Shown here: one piece after another, positions 16,543 to 23,263 of the stretch
How the letters are laid out: each line of letters begins with the position of its first letter
Position numbering within the stretch: the stretch's first letter is position 1
Assembly (NCBI GenBank): GCA_027066795.1
Contig: JAMONA010000013.1
Coordinates: 1 to 45,982, forward strand
Length of the DNA stretch: 45,982 nucleotides
Direction of reading: 5' to 3'
Source of the DNA: Candidatus Kaiserbacteria bacterium
GTDB lineage: Bacteria > Patescibacteriota > Minisyncoccia > Phycocordibacterales > UBA2100
The notes under the pieces: model-generated
What the model saw: the letters and a program-made list of their open reading frames with translations, nothing else
Databases searched by the model: none
Told to the model about the DNA's origin: nothing
Program-made: the position numbers and the translations under genes

Positions 16543-16551
16543 TTATCCACA
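16543..16551 (+). promoter_or_regulatory. Consensus DnaA box upstream of mraZ
   Basis: A perfect TTATCCACA lies just upstream of the MraZ repeats. It could link division-gene expression to DnaA level. A single 9-mer can occur by chance, so this is suggestive only. Confidence 0.4.
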
Positions 16552-16566
16552 ATAGTTAAACTCCAA

Positions 16567-16599
16567 GTAAAAAAGCGAGGCAACGCCTCGCTTTTTTAC
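16567..16599 (-). terminator. Perfect bidirectional terminator hairpin
   Basis: A 15-bp perfect stem GTAAAAAAGCGAGGC / GCCTCGCTTTTTTAC with loop AAC. Today it lies between two divergent genes where no transcript obviously ends. It directly follows the relic gene tail at 16616-16670, so it was probably the terminator of the 17927-18358 gene before the 1.3-kb insertion. Confidence 0.85.
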
Positions 16600-16615
16600 T
16601 TACTTATTTATATTA

Positions 16616-16670
16616 CTATTTAAAGCACTTGAGGTACCAGAGTGATATAATCTGTATTACTATGGCTACA
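16616..16670 (-). pseudogene. Displaced 3'-end fragment of the 17927-18358 membrane protein gene
   Basis: On the minus strand this encodes ...AIVIQIISLWYLKCFK then TAG, matching the end of the intact gene (AIVIQIISLWYLKCFSLKF). Codons before AIVIQ diverge, and no longer open frame exists. It is read as the original gene tail, cut off when the downstream segment was inserted. Confidence 0.7.
16626..16663. repeat. Direct repeat, left copy (38 bp perfect)
   Basis: Identical to 17946-17983 at an offset of exactly 1320 bp, with four further matching bases on the left after one mismatch. The two copies bracket the sigma-like gene and its control signals. Confidence 0.95.
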
Positions 16671-16699
16671 AGCATCTAACTATTTAGCTGTAAAAATAT

Positions 16700-16729
16700 A
16701 ATTAAACTTGCATGAACGCAAGTTTAATT
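16700..16729. promoter_or_regulatory. Operator-like palindrome abutting the promoter of the sigma-like gene
   Basis: Perfect 12-bp arms AATTAAACTTGC / GCAAGTTTAATT with a 6-nt centre (ATGAAC). The right arm overlaps the first bases of the -35 element. It could be an operator for the gene product or another regulator. As RNA it could also be a terminator for a transcript entering from the left. Confidence 0.5.
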
Positions 16730-16755
16730 GTCATTTATAGAAAATGTGCTATATT
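16728..16755 (+). promoter_or_regulatory. Promoter of the sigma-like gene
   Basis: TTGTCA (16728-16733), 16-nt spacer, TATATT (16750-16755) with an extended TGc. The predicted start near 16762 leaves a 60-nt leader. Confidence 0.6.
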
Positions 16756-16821
16756 CATAAGTAGAAAATACTACAGTCATAAAACACAAAACTTTTAAAC
16801 CTTAGGAAGGAGGTTAGTCCG

Positions 16822-17865
16822 ATGAATACATGTATACATGGAATACAATCTAAATTGTGTGGTTACTGCAACGGCACAAAAAAAGTGGGGTCTAGAATAA
16901 ATGTCCCTAAAAATATACCGAGTAATGAGAGCTTAGTTAATGCAGCCGCAGCCCTAACCAAAAAAGAACTACCTGTAAATAACGCAATATCTATTCGACC
17001 AAAACGAGGACACCCAAGCCTTGTTCAATTAGGGCCGAATATAACTTTCATTCACTTCCTTGAGCGACCGGCAATATGGCTAATTGAGGAAGTGTTAGCA
17101 AAATGCCCAAATCTTAAGACCGTTCAATTCTTACCTAATATGTTAAGCAGCATATCTCCGGCCCAAAAAGAACTCCTCTCGAACAAAAAAGTAAACTTTA
17201 CTTCTGGACACTGGAAACCAGAAGCAGCATGGGCTGGGCCGCGTATCCTTAGTCCAGACTATCATGTTAAAAAAGAGTTCTTGATGGATCTAAGTGGAGA
17301 CCAACTTAAATTGTTCCAAGAACTTTTGGACCTCGGGTTTGATGAAGCTCTGTTGGCCTCAAGGTACTTTTGTTTAAAAGGAGAGGACTTTATAAGTCAA
17401 CGAGAGTGCTCCGAAAAGTTCGATCTAAACTTTAAAATAAAAGCAATTGGAGGGAGCTTGTTCATCAATGCAGTAATTTCTTATCTTGACCCCCACTTCA
17501 AAGTATCAAATGATACCAAACTAAAGATGGAGACTATGCGCAAGTCTGTGTTCAGAATACGGGAAATGTTGCAAAATAAAAACGAAATGGATAACTTATT
17601 ATCCGAACTGCAAATAACAAAACTCCCAGACAACCTGACACTCTCAAAAATAGAAAAATTTAGTTCTATTTGCAAAGCTTACAACTCTGGACAACTCTCG
17701 TTACTTAAGGAGAAGCGCCATGCTGAGATACTTACCCAACGCTGGGGTCTAAATAACGGTTGTTTTAAAACACTGGAAGCTGTAGGCGAACTTTTTAGTG
17801 TTACAAGAGAGCGCATAAGGCAAATCGAGGCAGAATCTTTAGATACACTGCGTATAATAGACTAG
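16822..17865 (+). CDS. Zinc-finger protein with C-terminal sigma-70 region 4 domain, inserted gene
   Basis: A 347-residue protein of unreported architecture to my eye. Residues 4-16 are a CxHx6CxxC zinc-finger-like motif (C4, H6, C13, C16). Residues about 60-140 contain an alpha/beta segment (ITFIHFLERPAIWLIEEV, LKTVQFLP). Residues 155-295 are largely helical. Residues 301-347 are a clear sigma region 4 helix-turn-helix (RWGLNNGC..TLEAVGELF, SVTRERIRQIEAESL). Sigma regions 2 and 3 are absent, so it is more likely a DNA-binding regulator than a full sigma factor. It has a near-ideal Shine-Dalgarno (AAGGAGG), its own promoter and terminator, and lies inside a 1320-bp unit flanked by direct repeats. 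Confidence 0.75.
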   Translation: MNTCIHGIQSKLCGYCNGTKKVGSRINVPKNIPSNESLVNAAAALTKKELPVNNAISIRPKRGHPSLVQLGPNITFIHFLERPAIWLIEEVLAKCPNLKTVQFLPNMLSSISPAQKELLSNKKVNFTSGHWKPEAAWAGPRILSPDYHVKKEFLMDLSGDQLKLFQELLDLGFDEALLASRYFCLKGEDFISQRECSEKFDLNFKIKAIGGSLFINAVISYLDPHFKVSNDTKLKMETMRKSVFRIREMLQNKNEMDNLLSELQITKLPDNLTLSKIEKFSSICKAYNSGQLSLLKEKRHAEILTQRWGLNNGCFKTLEAVGELFSVTRERIRQIEAESLDTLRIID

Positions 17866-17893
17866 TACAAAACCGATCTTTACTAACAAACTT

Positions 17894-17925
17894 GACTACG
17901 ATTTTCATATCGTAGTCATTTTTTT
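17894..17925 (+). terminator. Rho-independent terminator of the sigma-like gene
   Basis: A 9-bp stem GACTACGAT / ATCGTAGTC with loop TTTCAT, followed by A and seven T. It lies 28 bp after the stop and also abuts the 3' end of the convergent membrane protein gene. Confidence 0.85.
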
Positions 17926-17926
17926 A

Positions 17927-18358
17927 TTAAAATTTCAAACTAAAACACTTGAGGTACCAGAGTGATATAATCTGTATTACTATTGCCATAACCACCATCT
18001 CTACAGCATAGTGTGTAAAGTAGCCTAGTGAACCAGCCGGTAACAATGATGCAAATACCACACTACCAAACAAGGCTCCACAGAGTGGTCCACCTACACC
18101 ACACATCTGTAATGCTATGAAGCCCAAGGCAGTTCCAATGATGCCAAATATGCCAGCGCCTTGTGCCTTAGCTGTATTAGCTCTGTGCCTCATAACCTTC
18201 ACGAGGCATGTCATGTTTAGAGAAAAAACTATTATAAATACCAATCCAAGATAAACATATGGACCGTTAAGTATGTGACTAGGTAAAATAAATAAGGCAA
18301 GCAAAAAAGCTACAGTAAAAACAACTACTGATACAACATCATTAAACAATGCCTTCAT
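17927..18358 (-). CDS. Unknown four-helix membrane protein, tail apparently replaced
   Basis: A 143-residue integral membrane protein with about four hydrophobic helices and a Gly/Cys-rich loop (QMCGVGGPLCGALFG). Family not recognised. Its last codons (LKCFSLKF) lie beyond the 38-bp repeat and differ from the presumed original end at 16616 (LKCFK). So the insertion seems to have supplied a new stop and a few new residues while keeping the gene intact. It may share a transcript with the PspC gene upstream, 56 nt away. Confidence 0.6.
   Translation of the reverse strand: MKALFNDVVSVVVFTVAFLLALFILPSHILNGPYVYLGLVFIIVFSLNMTCLVKVMRHRANTAKAQGAGIFGIIGTALGFIALQMCGVGGPLCGALFGSVVFASLLPAGSLGYFTHYAVEMVVMAIVIQIISLWYLKCFSLKF
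17946..17983. repeat. Direct repeat, right copy (38 bp perfect)
   Basis: Lies inside the 3' coding end of the membrane protein gene; identical to 16626-16663. Confidence 0.95.
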
Positions 18359-18414
18359 ATACTCACGAGTATACCACAGGCAACTAGATCACTTACTTTC
18401 TAACACCAGAATAT

Positions 18415-18645
18415 CTATAAATTAATAATAGTGATATCGTCTTCTTTAACTGGCATTATTAAGATTGCTATAATATAAGCAAAAACACCAGGGAAAAAAC
18501 CTGTGACAAGAACAAAGAGTGCGAATAGAACTCTTAATAGAGTAACATCTACAGAGAAGTATCTAGAAAATCCAATAATCACACCTGCCAGCACTTGTCC
18601 ATCTACATGCCTATATAACTTCTTTGGTGTAATCTGCATATGCAT
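18415..18645 (-). CDS. PspC domain protein
   Basis: A 76-residue protein consisting of one PspC domain: KKLYRHVDGQVLAGVIIGFSRYF, then VDVTLLRVLFALFVLVTG and a second hydrophobic segment. PspC proteins are inner-membrane sensors or toxins in envelope stress. The start is ambiguous between ATG 18645 and ATG 18639. It begins 3 nt after the stop of the upstream oxidoreductase gene and is probably cotranscribed. Confidence 0.85.
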   Translation of the reverse strand: MHMQITPKKLYRHVDGQVLAGVIIGFSRYFSVDVTLLRVLFALFVLVTGFFPGVFAYIIAILIMPVKEDDITIINL

Positions 18646-18648
18646 ATG

Positions 18649-19218
18649 TTACACCCGAGCTCGTACTTTATCAAGCATCATCTCGGGGTCACTGTCTTTT
18701 AATTTTTTAGATATATTTGTAAATATATAAAAGCTCTTTAGCTTCATACCACAAAATCCAAATACAGACTTACCAAGTGCGTACTTAATAATTGGTTTAT
18801 TTACAAGATAAATTAGAGGTGGGCCATCTGCCGTAGCAAACATCTTAACCACCTTGCCTTCTAGTAGACCTAGAGGCAGGCCTCTCTTGCTATATCTAAA
18901 GGCAAACCCAGCTGTAAAGTTGTTATCTATAAAGTTTTTTAGTATAGCCGGTATTGAAGACCACCATATTGGGTATATAAATACAAGCTCGTCAGCCCAA
19001 GATATGTCAGCTTGTATGAGGTCTCTAGCTTCCTGGCCAGACCACTGATCTTTAACATTTTCAAACTTTAAAAAACCTTGCTGGTAATCTGTATCAGAAT
19101 ATAAGTCTATAACTCGCACCTCTCGACCCTTACCAATAGCCTTATCTTTATATGCCTTTCCTATACTATGTGTAAAACCACTCGCGTTTGGGTGTGCTTT
19201 TATTATTAGTGTATTCAT
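18649..19218 (-). CDS. NAD(P)H-dependent flavin oxidoreductase (flavodoxin-like quinone reductase)
   Basis: A 189-residue protein of the NQO1/KefF/MdaB family. MNTLIIKAHPNASGF is the FMN phosphate-binding start; WADELVFIYPIWWSSIPAILKNFID and the GLLEGKVV segment are typical. Likely a two-electron quinone or nitro reductase in the cytoplasm. It is 9 nt downstream of the queuosine-precursor transporter gene and directly upstream of pspC, in one minus-strand run. Confidence 0.85.
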   Translation of the reverse strand: MNTLIIKAHPNASGFTHSIGKAYKDKAIGKGREVRVIDLYSDTDYQQGFLKFENVKDQWSGQEARDLIQADISWADELVFIYPIWWSSIPAILKNFIDNNFTAGFAFRYSKRGLPLGLLEGKVVKMFATADGPPLIYLVNKPIIKYALGKSVFGFCGMKLKSFYIFTNISKKLKDSDPEMMLDKVRARV

Positions 19219-19227
19219 ATTTTTATA

Positions 19228-19911
19228 TTATTTTTTAATCTTATAACTCAGATACATAAATGGGGTATCTATAAGAGCTACCACTATCTTTATAACATAT
19301 GTTATAACAAGTACCTCTATAAATGCCTCTGGCGGCACCACACCAGCTAGACCTAGCGAAGCCACCGTCAGTAAACCAAGTGTGGTAAACAATAGCGTAT
19401 CAAGTGCTTGTGATAAAAGTGTAGAGCCTAAGTTGCGCAACCACAGCTTATTGCTAAACCTTCTTTTAAGAGCATCAAATATATATACATCTATATGTTG
19501 TACTATTAGATACGAAAGCATAGAGGCCATAAGTATTCTAGGAGAAAGCGAGAAGAGCGTCTGCATAGAACTATGTGCAAAGTCGTAATCATTAGGCGTA
19601 AAGGCAAGTAAAAACTGTAAAGCCAATACGAAGAAGACACTAGTGAAAAAACCTATACGCACCGCCTGCAAAGCGTCTTTTTTGCTATAATGCTCAGATA
19701 ATAGGTCTGTAATTAAAAATAGTGCACCGTATAAGACATTGCCACCCGTCACAGCATAACCGAATAGGTCAAATTGCTTAAGAACAAATATATTCATAAG
19801 TACTGTAAACATAGCTATGGCAGCAAACAAGTACAACTTACCGAGCTTAAACGCCAGTAGGACAACCACAAGACACAGTACTACAAAACTAAAAAATAAA
19901 ATCTCATTCAT
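19228..19911 (-). CDS. Queuosine precursor transporter (YhhQ/VUT family)
   Basis: A 227-residue membrane protein with about six helices. TGGNVLYGALFLITDLLSEHYSKKDA and the later helix with SQALDTLLFTTLG match the YhhQ family, which imports preQ0/preQ1 for queuosine in tRNA. Import fits an organism that lacks de novo preQ1 synthesis. No queuosine gene (tgt, queA) is in the window, and I see no preQ1 riboswitch in the short space upstream. Confidence 0.88.
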   Translation of the reverse strand: MNEILFFSFVVLCLVVVLLAFKLGKLYLFAAIAMFTVLMNIFVLKQFDLFGYAVTGGNVLYGALFLITDLLSEHYSKKDALQAVRIGFFTSVFFVLALQFLLAFTPNDYDFAHSSMQTLFSLSPRILMASMLSYLIVQHIDVYIFDALKRRFSNKLWLRNLGSTLLSQALDTLLFTTLGLLTVASLGLAGVVPPEAFIEVLVITYVIKIVVALIDTPFMYLSYKIKK

Positions 19912-19948
19912 ATAGAAAAGTATTATACAAAGATATCAAGTTCTTAGC

Positions 19949-20377
19949 TTACCTGACTATGGGCAAGATGTTTCCATTACCACCGATACCACCAGCTAGA
20001 TCATACACTTTTGTAAACTTAAGAGCCTGCATTTTACGTAGTGCTTGCCCAGACCGGTTGCCACTCTGGCAGTATATAAAGTACACTGAGTCTTTATCCA
20101 ACGCATTAATTTGTTCTGTGAAGTCATCAGCATAAAAGTCTATCATTTCAGCGCCATCATAGTGCCCCGCCTCATACTCTCCTGGCGTGCGTACATCTAT
20201 GAGTCTAGCGCCCGTACTCTTAGCTGCAGACCATTCACTTACAAATTGCTCTTTACTTATAGTGCCTGAGGATACCTTATTTGTAGACTCATTGCCCTCT
20301 TGACCTGAGACACCGTAAACAACAGCGCCAATTACGATACATACACACACTCCTAAGCCAAAAATTATATACTTCAT
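19949..20377 (-). CDS. Membrane-anchored rhodanese-like protein
   Basis: A 142-residue protein with an N-terminal hydrophobic anchor or signal (residues 3-24), a Ser/Thr-rich linker and one rhodanese domain (about 40-138). LIDVRTPGEYEAGHYDGAEMI and the active-site loop CQSGNRS with its Cys are intact. It probably acts outside the membrane in sulfur or thiol chemistry. It stands alone upstream of the transporter gene. Confidence 0.88.
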   Translation of the reverse strand: MKYIIFGLGVCVCIVIGAVVYGVSGQEGNESTNKVSSGTISKEQFVSEWSAAKSTGARLIDVRTPGEYEAGHYDGAEMIDFYADDFTEQINALDKDSVYFIYCQSGNRSGQALRKMQALKFTKVYDLAGGIGGNGNILPIVR

Positions 20378-20542
20378 AAATTTATTATATTTAAATTATA
20401 ATATACCATAACTATTCTGCTTTTATAGTACGCACTGCACTAGTCTAATAATTTTATACCGAGGCATGCCTCTGCTAATTCTAAATACTTGCGCTATATA
20501 AAAACTAAGGTAAAATATCGCTACCAATATTTTTTGGATATT

Positions 20543-20616
20543 GGGCCAGTAGCTCAGTTGGCTAGAGCGCCTCACTTGCACTGAGGAGGCCGGGGGTTCG
20601 AGTCCTCTCTGGTCCA
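20543..20616 (+). tRNA. tRNA-Ala (anticodon TGC)
   Basis: A 74-nt cloverleaf: acceptor GGGCCAG/CTGGTCC, D arm GCTC/GAGC, anticodon stem CCTCA/TGAGG with loop CTTGCAC, T loop TTCGAGT and discriminator A. The 3' CCA is not encoded. A -10-like TAAAAT with a poor -35 lies about 35 bp upstream. Confidence 0.97.
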
Positions 20617-20683
20617 CAATCCACAAGCTCGTAATGCATAGCATTGCGGGCTTTTGTGGTTGTGAGACCAGAGAGGACTCGAA
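20597..20683. repeat. Long inverted repeat that copies the tRNA-Ala 3' end
   Basis: Bases 20597-20614 (T loop to acceptor of the tRNA) are the exact reverse complement of 20666-20683. Further arms pair inward: CACAA/TTGTG, CCACAA/TTGTGG and the hairpin at 20627-20651. The whole is an 87-bp near-continuous palindrome, so a read-through tRNA transcript could fold its own 3' half away. Confidence 0.9.
20627..20655 (+). terminator. Terminator hairpin after tRNA-Ala
   Basis: An 11-bp stem GCTCGTAATGC / GCATTGCGGGC, loop ATA, then CTTTT. Two T-G wobbles on the plus strand would be A-C mismatches on the other, so it works as a plus-strand RNA. Confidence 0.6.
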
Positions 20684-20810
20684 AGACGGAGCTGGTATAC
20701 AAGACGAGCTATTTATGGCGAGTGCTTGTCAGCGAGTCAGGGCAGGAGCCACTTAGTATTTTGCCAAGCAAAATGGTTAGTGAGCTGCGCCGAGTCCCAT
20801 GGACCCATAA
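20666..20810 (-). ncRNA. Candidate structured non-coding RNA of about 145 nt
   Basis: The minus strand folds into a closed multi-hairpin RNA. P1 pairs GGGACTCG with CGAGTCCT (20791-20798 with 20674-20681). P2 (20742-20788) stacks GCAG/CTGC, CACT/AGTG and ATTTTGC/GCAAAAT with loop TTG. P3 (20691-20733) stacks GCTG/CAGC and ACAAG/CTTGT. No convincing protein frame covers it. A promoter-like 49-bp element at 20824-20872 lies just upstream and recurs before a second RNA at 27554. I do not recognise it as tmRNA, RNase P, 6S or SRP RNA. The 3' end is uncertain. Confidence 0.55.
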
Positions 20811-20823
20811 CATCTTATTAACA

Positions 20824-20872
20824 TCAAGCACTTTACAGCCGTCAAAATAGTCTCTGTGGTTGATTGTCCACA
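20824..20872 (-). repeat. 49-bp promoter-like element, copy 1
   Basis: Matches 27475-27523 (opposite strand) at 45 of 49 positions. Both copies start with TGTGGACAATCAAC and contain TTTTGACGGCTGTAAAGT. A TTGACG with GTTAAT 17 nt later would start transcription near 20810. Confidence 0.75.
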
Positions 20873-20938
20873 TTTAGTCAGCTTAAAATGGGCGTATAAC
20901 ACTATTAAGAAGTATTTTGCAAGTTATGCACAAGTACC

Positions 20939-21970
20939 TTACTTATTACCACTCATAGCCAACTCTACTATATGCTCTAAGAAGTCTTTAAGGCTTGAAC
21001 CTATCGTATCAAGCGACTTGGGTAATAGTGATTGCTCTGTAAGCCCTGGCAGTGTATTAACCTCTAAGAAGTACAGACCATGCGGAGAGAGTATAAAGTC
21101 TGAGCGCGAGTAGTGTGCCAAGTCTAACGCTATATGCACAGCCTTAGCGGCCTCCTCTATCTGTGCCTTCTCCTCTCTAGTAAAGTCAGCAGGGCATATC
21201 TCTTGTGCGCATAACTGTGCATCTGTAGAGTACTTAGCGTCGTAGTCAAATATGGTCTTACCTGTTGGGGTAATTATCTCTACGGGTGGCAACGCATAGT
21301 GCTGTTGATCTCTATAATTCTCTACTACGCCACAAGTGGTCTCTCTACCCTTTATGAGTTGCTCTACCAGCACCTGATTGTCTGTGGTGTGCTCTGCGAC
21401 ACTCCTTATTGCCTCCGGTAACTCTATAATGCTGTTGGCTATGGTAAGGCCCACCGATGAGCCACCACTGGCTGGCTTAACAATGTACGGTGGGCCGAAT
21501 CTTTTAAATATATCTTGAGCTATCGAATTATAGTTTTTGCCTCGCTGAAGCTCGACACCTTCGCCCGCAGGCTCGGCGTCGTCTTCCCTGACTACAAAAT
21601 GCTCAGGAAATTTAATCATAGACAAGCCTGCAACTGCAAACCTTGTCCGTGGCTTGTGCATAGCAAGGGCAGAGGCATACGCGTCTGAGCCAGTATATGG
21701 CAGCCCGACCTTATCTAATATCCTCTGTACTGTGCCGTCCTCACCGTAAGCACCATGTAGTGCTATAACTGCCACATCTGCACTCAAAAGGGCCTGTGTA
21801 GGAGACATCTCTACACCGTTACGATGCCAATTACCAGACCTATCTATGAGTATATCTAATACTTTATATGAGCCGTCTAGTGCATTTATAATAGCTGCCC
21901 CACTCTTCAAAGAGACTTCATACTCACTAGATGGCCCACCACGTAGCACTGCTATGGTTAAATCACTCAT
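20939..21970 (-). CDS. ddl: D-alanine--D-alanine ligase
   Basis: ATP-grasp enzyme making D-Ala-D-Ala for the peptidoglycan stem. IAVLRGGPSSEYEVSLKSG at the N-terminus, ALHGAYGEDGTVQRILD, PYIVKPASGGSSVGL, and FLEVNTLPGLTEQSL near the end are diagnostic. The ATG at 21970 is preferred to a TTG two codons upstream. It is 35 nt downstream of murF, whose product uses the dipeptide, so the gene order follows the pathway. Confidence 0.96.
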   Translation of the reverse strand: MSDLTIAVLRGGPSSEYEVSLKSGAAIINALDGSYKVLDILIDRSGNWHRNGVEMSPTQALLSADVAVIALHGAYGEDGTVQRILDKVGLPYTGSDAYASALAMHKPRTRFAVAGLSMIKFPEHFVVREDDAEPAGEGVELQRGKNYNSIAQDIFKRFGPPYIVKPASGGSSVGLTIANSIIELPEAIRSVAEHTTDNQVLVEQLIKGRETTCGVVENYRDQQHYALPPVEIITPTGKTIFDYDAKYSTDAQLCAQEICPADFTREEKAQIEEAAKAVHIALDLAHYSRSDFILSPHGLYFLEVNTLPGLTEQSLLPKSLDTIGSSLKDFLEHIVELAMSGNK

Positions 21971-22004
21971 TGGCAATATTATAACATAAAGCCGTGGCCC
22001 GCTT

Positions 22005-23261
22005 TTAACGACTTAGCCACTGTGCCTCTTGCCTTACCAGCAACTCTGATGCTTTATCGGGCTCTGCCATAATCTCCTTAACAGCCTTCTCTAGGCGCAG
22101 CTTACCTTGTGAGCTCTTTACCAGTACTACATCACTCTCTTGTAGCTGCTGTGCTAGCAGTGCTCCGACTTCTGTAGCCTTGTCTGTATCATACGAATAT
22201 ACCTTTGCGCTACTTAGCCCCTCACTGATAGCCGCCTCCCCTAGCCTCTTAGCCTCTGGGCCTACAGTGTATAGCTCGTCTACTACATGTGCAGCTTGTA
22301 CACCCGCCCTCCGATGCTCTTTAGCTGTGTGCTCTCCAAGTTCGCGCATGTCTCCGAGTACGGCTATCTTACGACCACTAACCTCTAGGTCACCAATAGC
22401 TGCTAATGCTGCTGCCATAGCCGTTGGCGAAGAATTGTACGAGTCATCTATGATAACGCTACCGTTTTTACCGTCTAAGAGCCTCATGCGCCCCGGCGTC
22501 TTAGGCATTTGCTCTAATGCATTAATAGCGTCTTCTGTATCCACTCCAAATACCTCTGCAGTATGTAGTGCAAATGCTATAGACAAACCTTGGTGCTCGC
22601 CAAGTATGCCCGGCATGTTTACCGTATACTCACCAATGTTAAAATTCATACCTACAGGCTTGCTACCTACGTAAACTACATCTGCGCCGTCACTACTTAC
22701 TCTTATAGTCTCTCCGTGCGGGTTGTTAAGGGTTGTCACGTGCTCGTCTGGCCCAGTCATAAGTAAACCACCCTCAACGATAGAGCTTAACAACTCCCCT
22801 TTTTCTTTGAGTACTGCTTCTACAGTAGGGTAAAATTCCACATGCACTGGCACCTCTGGCACCGCAGTAATTATAACAACCTCTGCATCTATCCACTTGG
22901 CAAGGCTCGCAATGTCACCAGGCTTGTCTGCACCTACCTCGAGCACTAACACCTCCTCGTAACTCTTGCTAAACATTGCAAACCAAAAACCTTTTATAAT
23001 ATTGTAGAGCCATACAGCAGGATTGTTCCACCCGTTGGGCAGGCCAAGTATCGTAAGCGGTACTCCAAACTCTGTATTAAACGTCTTAGGACTCTTGCGT
23101 ACAGTGTATTTTGCACTCAGGGCTGCAGCCACAGCATCTTTAGTGCCAGTCTTACCGAGACTACCAGTAATCGCCACCACCCTTGGCTTATGCCTACGCA
23201 GTATAAACTTAGCCTCAAGCGTGAGTAAATATATAATTATTATTTTAAAATATTCCTTCAT
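22005..23261 (-). CDS. murF: UDP-N-acetylmuramoyl-tripeptide--D-alanyl-D-alanine ligase
   Basis: Adds D-Ala-D-Ala to UDP-MurNAc-tripeptide. The Mur ligase P-loop reads AITGSLGKTGTKDAV, with VLEVGADKPGDI, the central-domain IIDDSYNSSP, and AVLGDMRELG. At 418 residues it is slightly shorter than usual because the N-terminal UDP-binding domain is replaced by a short hydrophobic segment (KIIIIYLLTLEAKFIL), a feature of the MurF-related ligases in many reduced genomes. Begins 2 nt after the murB stop. Confidence 0.9.
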   Translation of the reverse strand: MKEYFKIIIIYLLTLEAKFILRRHKPRVVAITGSLGKTGTKDAVAAALSAKYTVRKSPKTFNTEFGVPLTILGLPNGWNNPAVWLYNIIKGFWFAMFSKSYEEVLVLEVGADKPGDIASLAKWIDAEVVIITAVPEVPVHVEFYPTVEAVLKEKGELLSSIVEGGLLMTGPDEHVTTLNNPHGETIRVSSDGADVVYVGSKPVGMNFNIGEYTVNMPGILGEHQGLSIAFALHTAEVFGVDTEDAINALEQMPKTPGRMRLLDGKNGSVIIDDSYNSSPTAMAAALAAIGDLEVSGRKIAVLGDMRELGEHTAKEHRRAGVQAAHVVDELYTVGPEAKRLGEAAISEGLSSAKVYSYDTDKATEVGALLAQQLQESDVVLVKSSQGKLRLEKAVKEIMAEPDKASELLVRQEAQWLSR

Positions 23262-23263
23262 TG

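Noticed and set aside
20423..20644. 73-codon minus-strand frame over tRNA-Ala
   Set aside because: It reads RGLEPPASSVQVRRSSQLSY, the familiar antisense shadow of a tRNA gene, with no start signals.
20666..20810. tmRNA, RNase P, 6S or SRP RNA
   Set aside because: No tRNA-like domain with paired acceptor, no GAGGAAAGTCC-type RNase P core, no 6S bubble layout and no SRP GGAA apical loop could be found.
20644..20850. 68-codon plus-strand frame with TTG start
   Set aside because: It lies opposite the folded RNA candidate and the inverted tRNA copy, has no Shine-Dalgarno, and its composition follows the RNA helices.
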